Positions 29,592 to 44,500 of a stretch of DNA of 59,941 nucleotides are shown here, in pieces. Origin of the DNA: Bisporella sp. PMI_857 (lineage: Eukaryota > Ascomycota > Leotiomycetes > Helotiales > Helotiaceae); NCBI GenBank assembly GCA_021307315.1, contig JAJSPD010000139.1, positions 1 through 59,941 of the forward strand. Reading direction: 5' to 3'. The position numbers were made by a program, and so were the translations under genes. The notes below the pieces were generated by a model, which ran no database searches, was not told the DNA's origin, and was given only the letters and a program-made list of their open reading frames with translations. Position 1 is the first letter of the stretch. Each line of letters begins with the position of its first letter.

Positions 29592-32500
29592 GTATGTGGA
29601 AGAACACAAGCTGCACACGGCATTGTTTAGTCTATGCTTACTCCACTCTAGTTTGATGTCTCCCTGTCCGTTTTTTCTAGCCCAGAAGATATTGCGATAC
29701 GTCTGAAGTACGCCGCCTCCCGCTTCGATAAGCAGCACGCGAACAACATTGCTAGCACACTCTCGTCGCTGCTTGCCAGAATGGTGCAACAACCAGACGA
29801 GTCTATCTCGTCAAGCTACTTTCTCGACGCGAGCAGCAAAGACGAGGCCCAGATACTGGCCTGGAACAACACTCCTTTGCTTACGGTCGAGCAGTGTGTC
29901 CACCATGTTATTGAGAAGCAAGTGCGCTCACAGCCAAGTGCTTTGGCTGTATGTGCGTGGGATGGCGAGATGACATACGCCGAGTTAGACGAGCGTGCCG
30001 AGCGACTCGCCCGTCTCCTCGTCAGCATGGGAGTCCGGCCGGACACGTTGGTGCCCTTGTGCTTTGAAAAGTCTGCGTGGTACACAGTAGCACTACTCGC
30101 GGTGCTGAAGGCTGGTGGTGCTTTTGTTCCTCTCGATCCTTCCCAGCCACTCCAGCGTATCGCATCGATGATTCGCCAATGCACCGCAAGCGTAGTTCTG
30201 AGTTCTCGAGAGCAAGCACACTCCCTGAATGAGCTGGGCGTGCCGGTGGTACAGGTGTCAGCAGCCAGCGTGAAAGAGCTACCACCGGCGTCTGGCAACT
30301 ACGAGGTTGATGTGCGGCCCAACAACCTTGTTTACGCGATTTTCACTTCGGGCTCGACAGGAGTTCCGAAAGCAGTGGCCATTGAGCACCGCTCATACTG
30401 CTCGGGGGCAGCAGCCCGCAAGGATCAGATCCGTATTCATAGAGGCTCTCGAACGCTACAGGTGTCGGCATATTCATTTGACACTAGCATGGAAGACCAC
30501 CTTACAGGTCTAATGGCTGGAGCCTGTCTCTGTGTACCATCTGAAGCGGAGCGTATGGAGGATCTTGATTGCTTTATTGCGACTACCCAGGTTAATCGGG
30601 CTGACCTGATTCCATCGTTTGCAGCGACGCTGCCCGCAAGCACCATATCATCGCTAATGGCCCTGGTAGTGGGTGGAGAGCCCATGACACAGGCTCAAGT
30701 ACAGAACTGGGCAGGCCAGGTGCATTTGATCAACGCGTACGGGCCAAGCGAGTGCTGTGTAACCAGCACCGTCAACGATCACGTGACGGATCAGACGAAC
30801 GCACGGAACATCGGCCGGGCCATCGAGAGCTGCCATACGTGGATTGTCAATGCAAATGACCACGACCGCTTAATGCCCATCGGTGCTGTGGGAGAACTGG
30901 TACTAGAAGGCCCGATTCTAGCGCGCGGCTACCTCCAAGACGAGGAGAAGACCGCAGCAGCTTTTGTGTCAAGCCCTCGGTGGGCACTCGCTCACTCCCC
31001 AAGCCAGCCCCGACGATTTTACAAAACGGGTGACCTTGTGCGGTACAACGCCGACGGCACGATTCACTTTGTTGGGCGCAAAGATACGCAGGTCAAGGTT
31101 CGTGGCCAGCGACTCGAGCTGGGAGAGATCGAGCATCACGTGACAGCGCTCCGAGAAGTAAAGCACGCACTCGCGCTTGTCCCACGGGATGGCCCGTACA
31201 AGCAGCAGATCGCAGTAGTGGTGCGTTTGGAAGAGGTGCTTCCGAACGACGCGTGTCAGACGGTAGAAGAGATAAGCTTCCACGTTGGCTGCAGCACCGC
31301 CGCTGCCCAGAACTTGCAGCAGATCCGTGAACAGGCCTCGCAGCTTCTGCCGTCGTACATGGAACCCAGTATCTATATTTCCATCACGGCGATGCCTAAG
31401 CTATCCTCAGGCAAGCTGGACCGTAAGCAGGTGATGCGGTGGGTTGAGCAAATGAACGAGGACACGCGTCGGCTGGTCCACGAGACACTTGACGGAGAAG
31501 CGAGCAGCCAGCCGCTCAACGAACTGCAGCGTCGTTTGCGAGACGTCTGGAGCAGTGTGCTTAATGTTCCTGCAGATAATATTGGCCTCAACAGCTCTTT
31601 TGTCACACTCGGAGGGGACTCGATTTCGGCTATGGTCGTTGTTGCTCGGTGCCGGGGAGCTGGAATCCAAATCGGCGCGCGAGATATGCTGCAGTACCGC
31701 AAACTGTCAGAGTTAGCAGACAGAGCCAAAGTCGACTCTGACCAGGACAGCCGCGGAGTCTTGGCTGTGGACGACCTGAATGGGCCGTACGAATTGTCGC
31801 CCATCCAGCGATTACACTTCCAATTTGCACCTAGAGGCGACAACGACAACCAGCAGGGCTTTTTCTTGACGTTGTCTCGACAAGTATCTATAGTCCAGCT
31901 TCGTTTGGCACTTGAAGCCGTTGTTTCTGCCCATTCGGCCTTGCGAACGCGCTTCCATTGCGACGCGCAGGGTGTCTGGCAACAGCAGGTGACAGACGAT
32001 GTAGCTAGCTCTTTCGAGGTGCGCGAGACCAGAGTGGCTGATCAAAAAGCGGTTGGGGCTGTTGTAGCCAGCACACGGGAAATGATCAATTTCCGGCGTG
32101 GGCCGATACTTGCAGCGGCCCTAGTGTCTGTAGGAGATGAACAGTCGGTTTTCTTTGCAGCCCACCACCTCGTTATTGACCTGGTTTCTTGGCGCATCAT
32201 TCTGCTGGAGATAGAAGAACTACTTGTGCATGGGACGGCACCGGCTCCAGAACAAGTGTCTTTCAAAGCATGGAGCCTGGCACAGGCAGAGCATATCCAG
32301 AATCACTTTACGCCTTCTACAGTCCTTGCCTCAAAAGTTCTGCCAGCCGACCTAGGCTACTGGGGCCTCACCGACAAGCTCCTTCGGATCAACGACGTAG
32401 TTCGAGAAAGCTTCGTGCTCAGCCAGGAATCAAGCCAAAGCCTGCTTGGCTCCTGCAATACGGCGCTGCGTACCACGCCGCTCGAGCTTTTCCTTGCTGC

Positions 32501-35500
32501 GCTGACGTACTCATTCTCGCAGACTTTCCCAGACCGTCCGACTCCGGCTGTCTTCAGCGAGGGCCATGGAAGAGAGCCCTGGGAGGCATCGATTAACTTG
32601 TCGCGAACAGTAGGCTGGTTTACAACAATGTATCCAGTTCTCGTAAAACCTAGCCAGCTTGACGAAGGAGTGATTGGAGCTGTCTGTGCCGCTAAAGATG
32701 CCCGGCGAAGCTTGGTAGACAATGGTTGGCCTTACTTCTCGACTGCTTTTCTCACCGACGCAGGGAGGAAGGCCTTCGCTGCTCATTGGCCGATGGAAAT
32801 CTTGTTCAACTACCAAGAAGTTTACCAGCAGCTAGAGCGGCCGGATGCTTTGTTTCGCTCTCGAAACACTCCTTCGGTGGCCAGGACACCAGAAGAAAGC
32901 GCTTCCTTGCATTGGATCTTCAATGTATCAGCTACTGTGAAAGACGGTCGCCTTGAGGCCAGCCTTACGTACAACAAGCACATCAGACAACCTAACATAG
33001 TCAAAGAGTGGGCCCGACGGTATGAGGCAGCGCTCGAAGAACTGGCTACGGTTCTTCCGTCCTTGTCGCCAATGCCAACTGTCAGCGACTTCCCTCTTCT
33101 TTCAACTACAAACGACAGCTTGTGGCAGATGGCAAAGCACACTTTGCCTACGCTTGGCATAAATGATGTATCAGAGATCGAGGATATCTACCCGTGCTCT
33201 CCTATACAAGAAGGCCTTCAGGTCAGCCAGATTGACAGCGGAGGAACAATGTACAAAACTGTACACTTGGTAACAGTCGAGCCTACGTACAGCGGTGGCT
33301 GCGTTGATATTCAGCAGCTACGACAAGCGTGGCAGCAGGTCGTAGACCGCCACTCTATCCTGCGGACTGTGTTTGTTGAGAGTGTTGGATCTGATCGCCT
33401 TTTTGACCAGGTGGTCCTGAAAAGGGTAGAGGCAACTGCTGCCGAGGTCAAGACTTCTGACTCGCAGCGCGACCTAAGATCGCTTTCCAACATCCCAGAT
33501 GAGCTGTCTTTCGCCGGCAAGCGTCCGCCTCACCGGTTGACCATCTTCACAGGTAATGACACAAAGGCTCTATGCCGGTTGGAGATCAACCACATCCTTA
33601 CAGATGGTTCCTCCTATGATATTATCCTGCGCGACTGGGCCCGGGCTTACGCAGGCCCACTCCCACAGGCTGAGGCACCGCGCTACAGCAGATACATCGC
33701 ATTCTTGCAGAAACAGGACAACGAAGCGCACCTCCACTACTGGCGCGAGCTGTTGTATGGCATAGAGCCGTGCTACTTCCCATCTATAGTCGACACAACA
33801 GCAGCTAAGCTGGACACCGAGCACTCGGTGCTCGTCCCAGACATACAGAGTTCAGATCTGCGCGCCTTCTGCCGGAAGCTAGGGGTCACGTTGTTCAATG
33901 TGATGCAAGTCGCCTGGGCGCTAGTTCTCCGCAGCTATACTGGGATGGATGACGTGTGCTTTGGTTACTTGACGTCGGGGCGAGACCTGCCAATTGATGG
34001 GGTGGAAGATATGGCTGGACCTTTGATCAACATGCTGACGTGTCGGGCACAGCTTAACCGCTCTTGCTCAGTAGCTGATTTGATCAACGAACTCCAAAGG
34101 CAGTACTACGACAGCAATGGGCATCAAACAACTTCGTTAGGAAGTGTTCAGCGCGCACTCAAACTATCAGGGGCCCGACTTTTCAACACAACTATTAATG
34201 TGCAACACTCTCGCAAGGATGGTTTCAGCAACGAGAAAGCTTTTTTCAAACCTACCAGTGGTTATGGTAAGACAGAGGTATGTAGAAGAACTCAAGCTGC
34301 ACGGCATTGTTTAGTCTTTGCTTACTCCACTCTAGTTTGATGTCTCCCTGTCTGTTTCCTCTAGCCCAGAAGATATTGTAATACGTCTGAAGTACGCCGC
34401 CTCCCGCTTCGATGAGCAGCACGCGAACAACATTGCTAGCACACTCTCGTCGCTGCTTGCCAGAATGGTGCAGCGGCCAGACGAGTCTATCTCGTCAAGC
34501 TACTTTCTCGACGCGAGCAGCAAAGACGTGGCCCAGATATTGGCCTGGAACAACACTCCTTTGCTTACGGTCGAGCAGTGTGTCCACCATGTTATTGAGA
34601 AGCAAGTGCGCTCACAGCCAAGTGCTTTAGCTGTATGTGCGTGGGATGGCGAGATGACATACGCCGAGTTAGACGAGCGTGCCGAGCGACTCGCCCGTCT
34701 CCTCGTCAGCATGGGAGTCCGGCCGGACACGTTGGTGCCCTTGTGCTTTGAAAAGTCTGCGTGGTACACAGTAGCACTACTCGCGGTGCTGAAGGCTGGT
34801 GGTGCTTTTGTTCCTCTCGATCCTTCCCAGCCACTCCAGCGTATCGCATCGATGATTCGCCAATGCACCGCAAGCGTAGTTCTGAGTTCTCGAGAGCAAG
34901 CACACTCCCTGAATGAGCTGGGCGTGCCGGTGGTACAGGTGTCAGCAGCCAGCGTGAAAGAGCTACCACCGGCGTCTGGCAACTACGAGGTTGATGTGCG
35001 GCCCAACAACCTTGTTTACGCGATTTTCACTTCGGGCTCGACAGGAGTTCCGAAAGCAGTGGCCATTGAGCACCGCTCATACTGCTCGGGGGCAGCAGCC
35101 CGCAAGGATCAGATCCGTATTCACAGAGGCTCTCGCGTACTACAGTTCTCATCATACGCCTTCGACGTGAGTATGGACGATCACTTACTCACTCTAATGG
35201 TTGGCGGATGCCTTTTCGTTCCATCCGGTGATAAAATGCTGGATTCCTTAGAGCATTATCTGACAATTAACAACGTCAACTGGCTGCAAATCACGCCATC
35301 GGTCGCAATGACATTTTCTCCGGATAATGTCCCTTCGCTTGTTGTCATGGTTCTTATCGGAGAAGCTATGACATCATCTGTCGTTCGTACATGGGCGAAT
35401 GCTTTGCTTTTGATAAATGCATATGGACCAGCAGAGTGTTCAGTACAAAGCACCATCAACGATCACGTGATGGATCAGACGAACGCACGGAACATCGGCC

Positions 35501-38500
35501 GGGCCATCGAGAGCTGCCACACGTGGATTGTCAATGCAAATGACCATGACCGCTTAATGCCCATCGGTGCTGTGGGAGAACTGGTACTAGAAGGCCCGAT
35601 TCTAGCGCGCGGCTACCTTCAGGACGAGGAGAAGACCGCAGCAGCTTTCGTGTCAAGCCCTCAATGGGCGCTCGCTTACATGACAAGCCAGCCCCGACGA
35701 TTTTACAAGACAGGTGACCTTGTGCGGTACAATGCTGATGGCACGATTCACTTTGTTGGGCGCAAAGATACGCAGGTCAAGGTTCGCGGCCAGCGACTCG
35801 AGCTGGGAGAGATCGAGCATCACGTGACAGCGCTCCGAGAAGTAAAGCACGCACTCGCGCTTGTCCCGCGGGATGGCCCGTACAAGCAGCAGATCGCAGT
35901 AGTGGTGCGTTTGGAAGAGGTGCTTCCGAACGACGCGTGTCAGACGGTAGAAGGGATAAGCTTCCACGTTGGCTGCAGCACCGCCGCTGCCCAGAACTTG
36001 CAGCAGATCCGTGAACAGGCCTCGCAGCTTCTGCCGTCGTACATGGAACCCAGTATCTATATTTCCATCACGACGATGCCTAAGCTATCCTCAGGCAAGC
36101 TGGACCGTAAGCAGGTGATGCGGTGGGTTGAGCAAATGAACGAGGACACGCGTCGGCTGGTCCACGAGACACTTGACGGAGAAGCGAGCAGCCAGCCGCT
36201 CAACGAACTGCAGCGTCGTTTGCGAGACGTCTGGAGCAGTGTGCTTAATGTTCCTGCAGATAATATTGGCCTCAACAGCTCTTTTGTCACACTCGGAGGG
36301 GACTCGATTTCGGCTATGGTCGTTGTTGCTCGGTGCCGGGGAGCTGGAATCCAAATCGGCGCGCGAGATATGCTGCAGTACCGCAAACTGTCAGAGTTAG
36401 CAGACAGAGCCAAAGTCGACTCTGACCAGAGCAGCCGCGGGGTCTTGGCTGTGGACGACCTGAATGGGCCGTACGAATTGTCGCCCATCCAGCGATTACA
36501 CTTCCAATTTGCACCTAGAGGCGACAACAGCAACCAGCAGGGCTTTTTCTTAACGTTGTCTCGACAAGTATCTATAGTCCAGCTTCGTTTGGCACTTGAA
36601 GCCGTTGTTTCTGCCCATTCGGCCCTGCGCACGCGCTTCCATTGCGACGCGCAGGGTGTCTGGCAACAGCAGGTGACAGACGATGTGGCTGGCTCTTTCG
36701 AGGCGCGTGAGAGCAGAGTGGCTGACCAAGCAGCGGTTGGGGCTGTTGTAGCCAGCACACGGGAAATGATCAATTTCCGGCGTGGGCCGATACTTGCAGC
36801 GGCCCTAGTGTCTGTAGGAGATGAACAGTCGGTTTTCTTTGTAGCTCACCACCTCGTTATTGACCTGATCTCTTGGCGCATCATTCTGCTGGAGATAGAA
36901 GAACTACTTGTGCATGGGACGGCACCAGCCCCAGAACAAGTGTCTTTCAAAGCATGGAGCCTAGCGCAGGCAAAGCACATTCGGAAGCACTTTGCACCTT
37001 CTACAGCCCTTGCCTCAAAAGTTCTGCCAGCCGACCTAGGCTACTGGGGCCTCACCGACAAGCTCCTTCGGATCAACGACGTAGTTCGAGAAAGCTTCGT
37101 GCTCAGCCAGGAATCAAGCCAAAGCCTGCTTGGCTCCTGCAATACGGCGCTGCGCACTACACCGCTCGAGCTTTTCCTTGCTGCGCTGACGTACTCATTC
37201 TCGCAGACATTCCCAGACCGTCCGACTCCGGCTGTCTTCAGCGAAGGCCATGGAAGAGAGCCCTGGGAGGCATCGATTGACCTGTCGCGAACAGTAGGCT
37301 GGTTTACAACAATGTATCCAGTTCTCGTAAAACCTAGCCAGCTTGACGAAGGAGTGATTGGAGCTGTCTGTGCCGCCAAGGATTCCCGGCGAAGCTTGGT
37401 AGACAATGGTTGGCCTTATTTCTCGACTGCTTTTCTCACCGATGCAGGGAGGAAGGCCTTCGCTGCTCATTGGCCGATGGAGATCTTGTTCAACTACCAA
37501 GAAGTTTACCAGCAGCTAGAGCGGCCGGATGCTTTGTTTCGCTCTCGAAACACTCCTTCGGTGGCCAGGACACCAGAAGAAAGCGCTTCCTTGCATTGGA
37601 TCTTCAATGTATCAGCTACTGTGAAAGACGGTCGCCTTGAGGCCAGCCTCACGTACAACAAGCACATCAGACAACCTAACATGGTCAAAGAGTGGGCCCG
37701 ACGGTATGAGGCAGCGCTCGAAGAACTGGCTACGGTTCTTCCGTCCTTGTCGCCAATGCCAACTGTCAGCGACTTCCCTCTTCTTTCAACTACAAACGAC
37801 AGCTTGTGGCAGATGGCAAAGCACACTTTGCCTACGCTTGGCATAAATAATGTGTCAGAGATCGAGGATATCTACCCGTGCTCTCCTATACAAGAAGGCC
37901 TTCAGGTCAGCCAGATTGACAGCGGAGGAACAATGTACAAAACTGTACACTTGATAACAGTCGAGCCTACGTACAGCGGTGGCTGCGTTGATATTCAGCA
38001 GCTACGACAAGCGTGGCAGCAGGTCGTAGACCGCCACTCTATCCTGCGAACTGTGTTTGTTGAGAGTGTTGGATCTGATCGCCTCTTTGACCAGGTGGTC
38101 CTGAAAAGGGTAGAGGCAACTGCCGCCGAGGTCAAGACTTCTGACTCGCAGCGCGACCTAAGATCGCTTTCCAACATCCCAGATGAGCTGTCTTTCGCCG
38201 GCAAGCGTCCGCCTCACCGGTTGACCATCTTCACAGGTAATGACACAAAGGCTCTATGCCGGTTGGAGATCAACCACATCCTTACAGATGGTTCCTCCTA
38301 TGATATTATCCTGCGCGACTGGGCCCGGGCTTACGCAGGCACACTCCCACAGGCTGAGGCGCCGCGCTACAGCAGATACATCGCATTCTTGCAGAAACAG
38401 GACAACGAAGCGCACCTCCACTACTGGCGCGAGCTGTTGTATGGCATAGAGCCGTGCTACTTCCCATCTATAGTCGACACAACAGCAGCTAAGCTGGACA

Positions 38501-41500
38501 CCGAGCACTCGGTGCTCGTCCCAGACGTGCAGAGTTCAGATCTGCGCGCTTTCTGCCGGAAGCTAGGGGTCACGTTGTTCAATGTGATGCAAGTCGCCTG
38601 GGCGCTAGTTCTCCGCAGCTATACTGGGATGGATGACGTGTGCTTTGGTTACTTGACGTCGGGGCGAGACCTGCCAATTGATGGGGTGGAAGATATGGCT
38701 GGACCTTTGATCAACATGCTGACGTGTCGGGCACAGCTTAACCGTTCGTGGTCAGTAGCTGATTTGATCAACGAACTCCAAGAGCAGTATTACAGCAGCA
38801 ATGGGCATCAAACAGCTTCGTTAGGAAGTGTTCAGCGCGCACTCAAACTCTCAGGAGCCCGACTTTTCAACACAACTATTAACGTGCAACACTCCCGGAA
38901 AGATGGTGTCAGCAACGAGAAAGCTTTTTTCAAACCTACCAGTGGTTATGGTAAGACAGAGGTATGTAGAAGAACGCAAGCTGCACGGCATTGTTTAGTC
39001 TTTGCTTACTCCACTCTAGTTTGATGTCTCCCTGTCTGTTTCCTCTAGCCCAGAAGATATTGTAATACGTCTGAAGTACGCCGCCTCCCGCTTCGATGAG
39101 CAGCACGCGAACAACATTGCTAGCACATTCTCGGCGCTGCTTGCCAGAATGGTGCAACAACCAGACGAGTCTATCTCGTCAAGCTACTTTCTCGACGCGA
39201 GCAGCAAAGACGAGGCCCAGATACTGGCCTGGAACAACACTCCTTTGCTTACGGTCGAGCAGTGTGTCCACCACCTCATTGAGAAGCAAGTGCACTTACA
39301 GCCAAGTGCCTTGGCTGTATGTGCGTGGGATGGCGAGATGACATACACCGAGTTAGACGAGCGTGCCGAGCGACTCGCCCGTCTCCTCGTCAGCATGGGA
39401 GTCCGGCCGGACACGTTGGTGCCCTTGTGCTTTGAAAAGTCTGCGTGGTACACAGTAGCACTACTCGCGGTGCTGAAGGCTGGTGGTGCTTTTGTTCCTC
39501 TCGATCCTTCCCAGCCACTCCAGCGTATTGCATCGATGATTCGCCAATGCACCGCAAGCGTAGTTCTGAGTTCTCGAGAGCAAGCACACTCCCTGAATGA
39601 GCTGGGCGTGCCGGTGGTACAGGTGTCAGCAGCCAGCGTGAAAGAGCTACCACCGGCGTCTGGCAACTACGAGGTTGATGTGCGGCCCAACAACCTTGTT
39701 TACGCGATTTTCACTTCGGGCTCGACAGGAGTTCCGAAAGCAGTGGCCGTTGAGCACCGCTCATACTGCTCGGGGGCAGCAGCCCGCAAGGATCAGATCC
39801 GTATTCACAGAGGCTCTCGCGTACTACAGTTTTCATCATACACCTTCGATGCTAGCATTGAGGAACATCTTTTGTCTTTTTCAGCGGGCGCCTGTGTCGT
39901 CATTCCTTCGAACTACGACCTCGCGGAAAATATAGCCTCTTCCATAGCGAAAATGCAGGTGAGTTGGGCTTTATTGGTTCCATCAGTGGTCTCTCAACTC
40001 CCAACGGCAACGGTACTGTCTCTTTCCACTTTGATGCTAGGAGGCGAACCTGTTACACCTGCGCAGATAACAGAATGGGCAGCAAAGCTACATCTAGTAA
40101 TTGCTTACGGACCGACGGAGGGGGCAGTGATCAGCACGGTCAACGATCACGTGACGGATCAGACGAACGCACGGAACATCGGCCGGGCCATCGAGAGCTG
40201 CCACACGTGGATTGTCAATGCAAATGACCATGACCGCTTAATGCCCATCGGTGCTGTGGGAGAACTGGTACTAGAAGGCCCGATTCTAGCGCGCGGCTAC
40301 CTCCAAGACGAGGAGAAGACCGCAGCAGCTTTTGTGCCAAGCCCTCGGTGGGCACTCGCTCACTCCCCAAGCCAGCCCCGACGATTTTACAAAACGGGTG
40401 ACCTTGTGCGGTACAACGCCGATGGCACGATTCACTTTGTTGGGCGCAAAGATACGCAGGTCAAGGTTCGCGGCCAGCGACTCGAGCTAGGAGAGATCGA
40501 GCATCACGTGACAGCGCTCCGAGAAGTAAAGCACGCACTCGCGCTTGTCCCGCGGGATGGCCCGTACAAGCAGCAGATCGCAGTAGTGGTGCGTTTGGAA
40601 GAGGTGCTTCCGAACGACGTGTGTCAGACGGTAGAAGGGATAAGCTTCCACGTTGGCTGCAGCACCGCCGCTGCCCAGAACTTGCAGCAGATCCGTGAAC
40701 AGGCCTCGCAGCTTCTGCCGTCGTACATGGAGCCCAGTATCTATATTTCCGTCACGGCGATGCCTACGCTCTCTTCAGGCAAGCTGGACCGTAAGCAGGT
40801 GATGCGGTGGGTTGAGCAAATGAACGAGGACACGCGTCGGCTGGTCCACGAGACACTTGACGGAGAAGCGAGCAGCCAGCCGCTCAACGAACTGCAGCGT
40901 CGTTTGCGAGACGTCTGGAGCAGTGTGCTTAATGTTCCTGCAGATAATATTGGCCTCAACAGCTCTTTTGTCACACTCGGAGGGGACTCGATTTCGGCTA
41001 TGGTCGTTGTTGCTCGGTGCCGGGGAGCTGGAATCCAAATCGGCGCGCGAGATATGCTGCAGTACCGCAAACTGTCAGAGTTAGCAGACAGAGCCAAAGT
41101 CGACTCTGACCAGAGCAGCCGCGGAGTCTTGGCTGTGGACGACCTGAATGGGCCGTACGAATTGTCGCCCATCCAGCGATTACACTTCCATTTTGCACCT
41201 AAAGGCGACAACGACAACCAGCAGGGCTTTTTCTTGACGTTGTCTCGACAAGTATCTATAGTCCAGCTTCGTTTGGCACTTGAAGCCGTTGTTTCTGCCC
41301 ATTCGGCCCTGCGCACGCGCTTCCATTGCGACGCGCAGGGTGTCTGGCAACAGCAGGTGACAGACGATGTGGCTGGCTCTTTCGAGGTGCATGAGAGCAG
41401 AGTGGCTGACCAAGCAGCGGTTGAGGCTGTCGTGGCCAGCACACGGGAAATGATCAATTTCCGGCGTGGGCCGATACTTGCAGCGGCCCTAGTGTCTGTA

Positions 41501-44500
41501 GGAGATGAACAGTCGGTTTTCTTTGTAGCCCACCACCTCGTTATTGACCTGGTTTCTTGGCGCATCATTCTGCTGGAGATAGAAGAACTACTTGTGCATG
41601 GGACGGCACCAGCCCCAGAACAAGTGTCTTTCAAAGCATGGAGCCTAGCGCAGGCAAAGCACATTCGGAAGCACTTTGCACCTTCTACAGTCCTTGCCTC
41701 AAAAGTTCTGCCAGCCGACTTAGGCTACTGGGGCCTCACCGACAAGCTCCTTCGGATCAACGACGTAGTTCGAGAGAGCTTCGTGCTCAGCCAGGAATCA
41801 AGCCAAAGCCTGCTTGGCTCCTGCAATACGGCGCTGCGCACTACACCGCTCGAGCTTTTCCTTGCTGCGCTGACGTACTCATTCTCGCAGACATTCCCAG
41901 ACCGTCCGACTCCGGCTGTCTTCAGCGAAGGCCATGGAAGAGAGCCCTGGGAGGCATCGATTGACCTGTCGCGAACAGTAGGCTGGTTTACAACAATGTA
42001 TCCAGTTCTCGTAAAACCTAGCCAGCTTGACGAAGGAGTGGTTAGAGCTGTCTGTGCCTCTAAGGATTCCCGGCGAAGCTTGGTAGACAATGGTTGGCCT
42101 TACTTCTCGACTGCTTTTCTCACCGATGCAGGGAGGAAGGCCTTTGCTGCTCATTGGCCGATGGAGATCTTGTTCAACTACCAAGAAGTTTACCAGCAGC
42201 TAGAGCGGCCGGATGCTTTGTTTCGCTCTCGAAACACTCCTTCGGTGGCCAGGACACCAGAAGAGAGTGCTTCCTTGCATTGGATCTTCAATGTATCAGC
42301 TACCGTGAAAGACGGTCGCCTTGAGGCCAGCCTTACGTACAACAAGCACATCAGACAACCTAACATGGTCAAAGAGTGGGCTCGACGGTATGAGGCAGCG
42401 CTCGAAGAACTGGCTACGGTTCTTCCGTCCTTGTCGCCAATGCCAACTGTCAGCGACTTCCCTCTTCTTTCAACTACAAACGACAGCTTGTGGCAGATGG
42501 CAAAGCACACTTTGCCTACGCTTGGCATAAATAATGTGTCAGAGATCGAGGATATCTACCCGTGCTCTCCTATACAAGAAGGCCTTCAGGTCAGCCAGAT
42601 TGACAGCGGAGGAACAATGTACAAAACTGTACACTTGATAACAGTCGAGCCTACGTACAGCGGTGGCTGCGTTGATATTCAGCAGCTACGACAAGCGTGG
42701 CAGCAGGTCGTAGACCGCCACTCTATCCTGCGGACTGTGTTTGTTGAGAGTGTTGGGTCTGATCGCCTTTTTGACCAAGTCGTCCTGAGCAAAACAGAGG
42801 CGGCTATCGTAGAAATTAAAGATACTGGCATTCAGCACCATCTAAAATTGCTTTCTAACATCCCGGATGAGCTGTCTTTCGCCGGCAAGCGTCCGCCTCA
42901 CCGGTTGACCATTTTCACAGGTAATGACACAAAGGCTCTATGCCGGTTGGAGATCAACCACATCCTTACAGATGGTTCCTCCTATGATATTATCCTGCGT
43001 GACTGGGCCCGGGCTTACGCAGGCACACTCCCACAGGCTGAGGCGTCGCGCTACAGCAGATACATCGCATTCTTGCAGAAGCAAGACAACGAAGCGCACC
43101 TCCACTACTGGCGCGAGTTGTTGTCTGGCATAGAGCCGTGCTACTTCCCATTTATGGCTAACACAACAGCAGCCAAATTGGACACCGAGCACTCTGTGCT
43201 CGTCCCAGACGTACAGAGTTCAGATCTGCGCGCTTTCTGCCGGAAGCTAGGGGTCACGTTGTTCAATGTGATGCAAGTCGCCTGGGCGCTAGTTCTCCGC
43301 AGCTATACTGGGATGGATGACGTGTGCTTTGGTTACTTGACGTCGGGGCGAGACCTGCCAATTGATGGGGTGGAAGATATGGCTGGACCTCTGATCAACA
43401 TGCTGACGTGTCGGGCACAGCTTAACCGTTCGTGGTCAGTAGCTGATTTGATCAACGAACTCCAAAAGCAGTACTACGACAGCAATGGGCATCAAACAAC
43501 TTCGTTAGGAAGTGTTCAGCGCGCACTCAAACTATCAGGGGCCCGACTTTTCAACACAACTATTAATGTGCAACACTCCCGGAAAGATGGTGTCAGCAAC
43601 GAGAAAGCTTCCTTCAAACCTACCAGTGGTTATGGTAAGACAGAGGTATGTAGAAGAACGCAAGCTGCACGGCATTGTTTAGTCTTTGCTTACACAGCCC
43701 TAGTTCGATGTCTCCCTGTCCGTATCTTCTAGCCCAGAAGATATTGTAATACGTCTGAAGTACGCCGCCTCCCGCTTCGATGAGCAGCACGTGAACAACA
43801 TTGCTAGTACATTCTCGGCGCTGCTTGCCAGGATGGTGCAGCGGCCAGACGAGTCTATTTTGTCAAGCTGCTTTCTCGACGCGAGCAGCAAAGACGAGGC
43901 CCAGATACTGGCCTGGAACAACACTCCTTTGCTTACGGTCGAGCAGTGTGTCCACCACCTCATTGAGAAGCAAGTGCGCTCACAGCCAAGTGCCTTGGCT
44001 GTATGTGCGTGGGATGGCGAGATGACATACACCGAGTTAGACGAGCGTGCCGAGCGACTCGCCCGTCTCCTCGTCAGCATGGGAGTCCGGCCGGACACGT
44101 TGGTGCCCTTGTGCTTTGAAAAGTCTGCGTGGTACACAGTAGCACTACTCGCGGTGCTGAAGGCTGGTGGTGCTTTTGTTCCTCTCGATCCTTCCCAGCC
44201 ACTCCAGCGTATTGCATCGATGATTCGCCAATGCACCGCAAGCGTAGTTCTGAGTTCTCGAGAGCAAGCACACTCCCTGAATGAGCTGGGCGTGCCGGTG
44301 TACAGGTGTCAGCAGCCAGCGTGAAAGAGCTACCACCGGCGTCTGGCAACTTGAGGGTTGATGTGCGGCCCAACAACCTTGTTTACGCGATTTTCACTTC
44401 GGGCTCAACCGGAGTCCGAAAGCAGTGGCTGTTGAGCACCACTCGTACTGCTCAGGGGCGGCGGCTCACAAGGACCGAATCCGCATCAACAGTGGCTCTC

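Noticed and set aside
29652..29680. Alternative intron acceptor at TTTTTTCTAG (29680) for the first NRPS intron
   Set aside because: It would shift the frame. The upstream acceptor CACTCTAG at 29651 keeps phase 0 and restores the conserved FDVSLSV block, as in all other modules.
40741..41664. Long minus-strand ORFs inside every NRPS module (for example 307 aa here and 286 aa at 45438-46298)
   Set aside because: They recur at the same offset in each module, are Ser/Arg-rich and lie opposite strong NRPS coding motifs. They are shadow frames of biased codon use, not genes.
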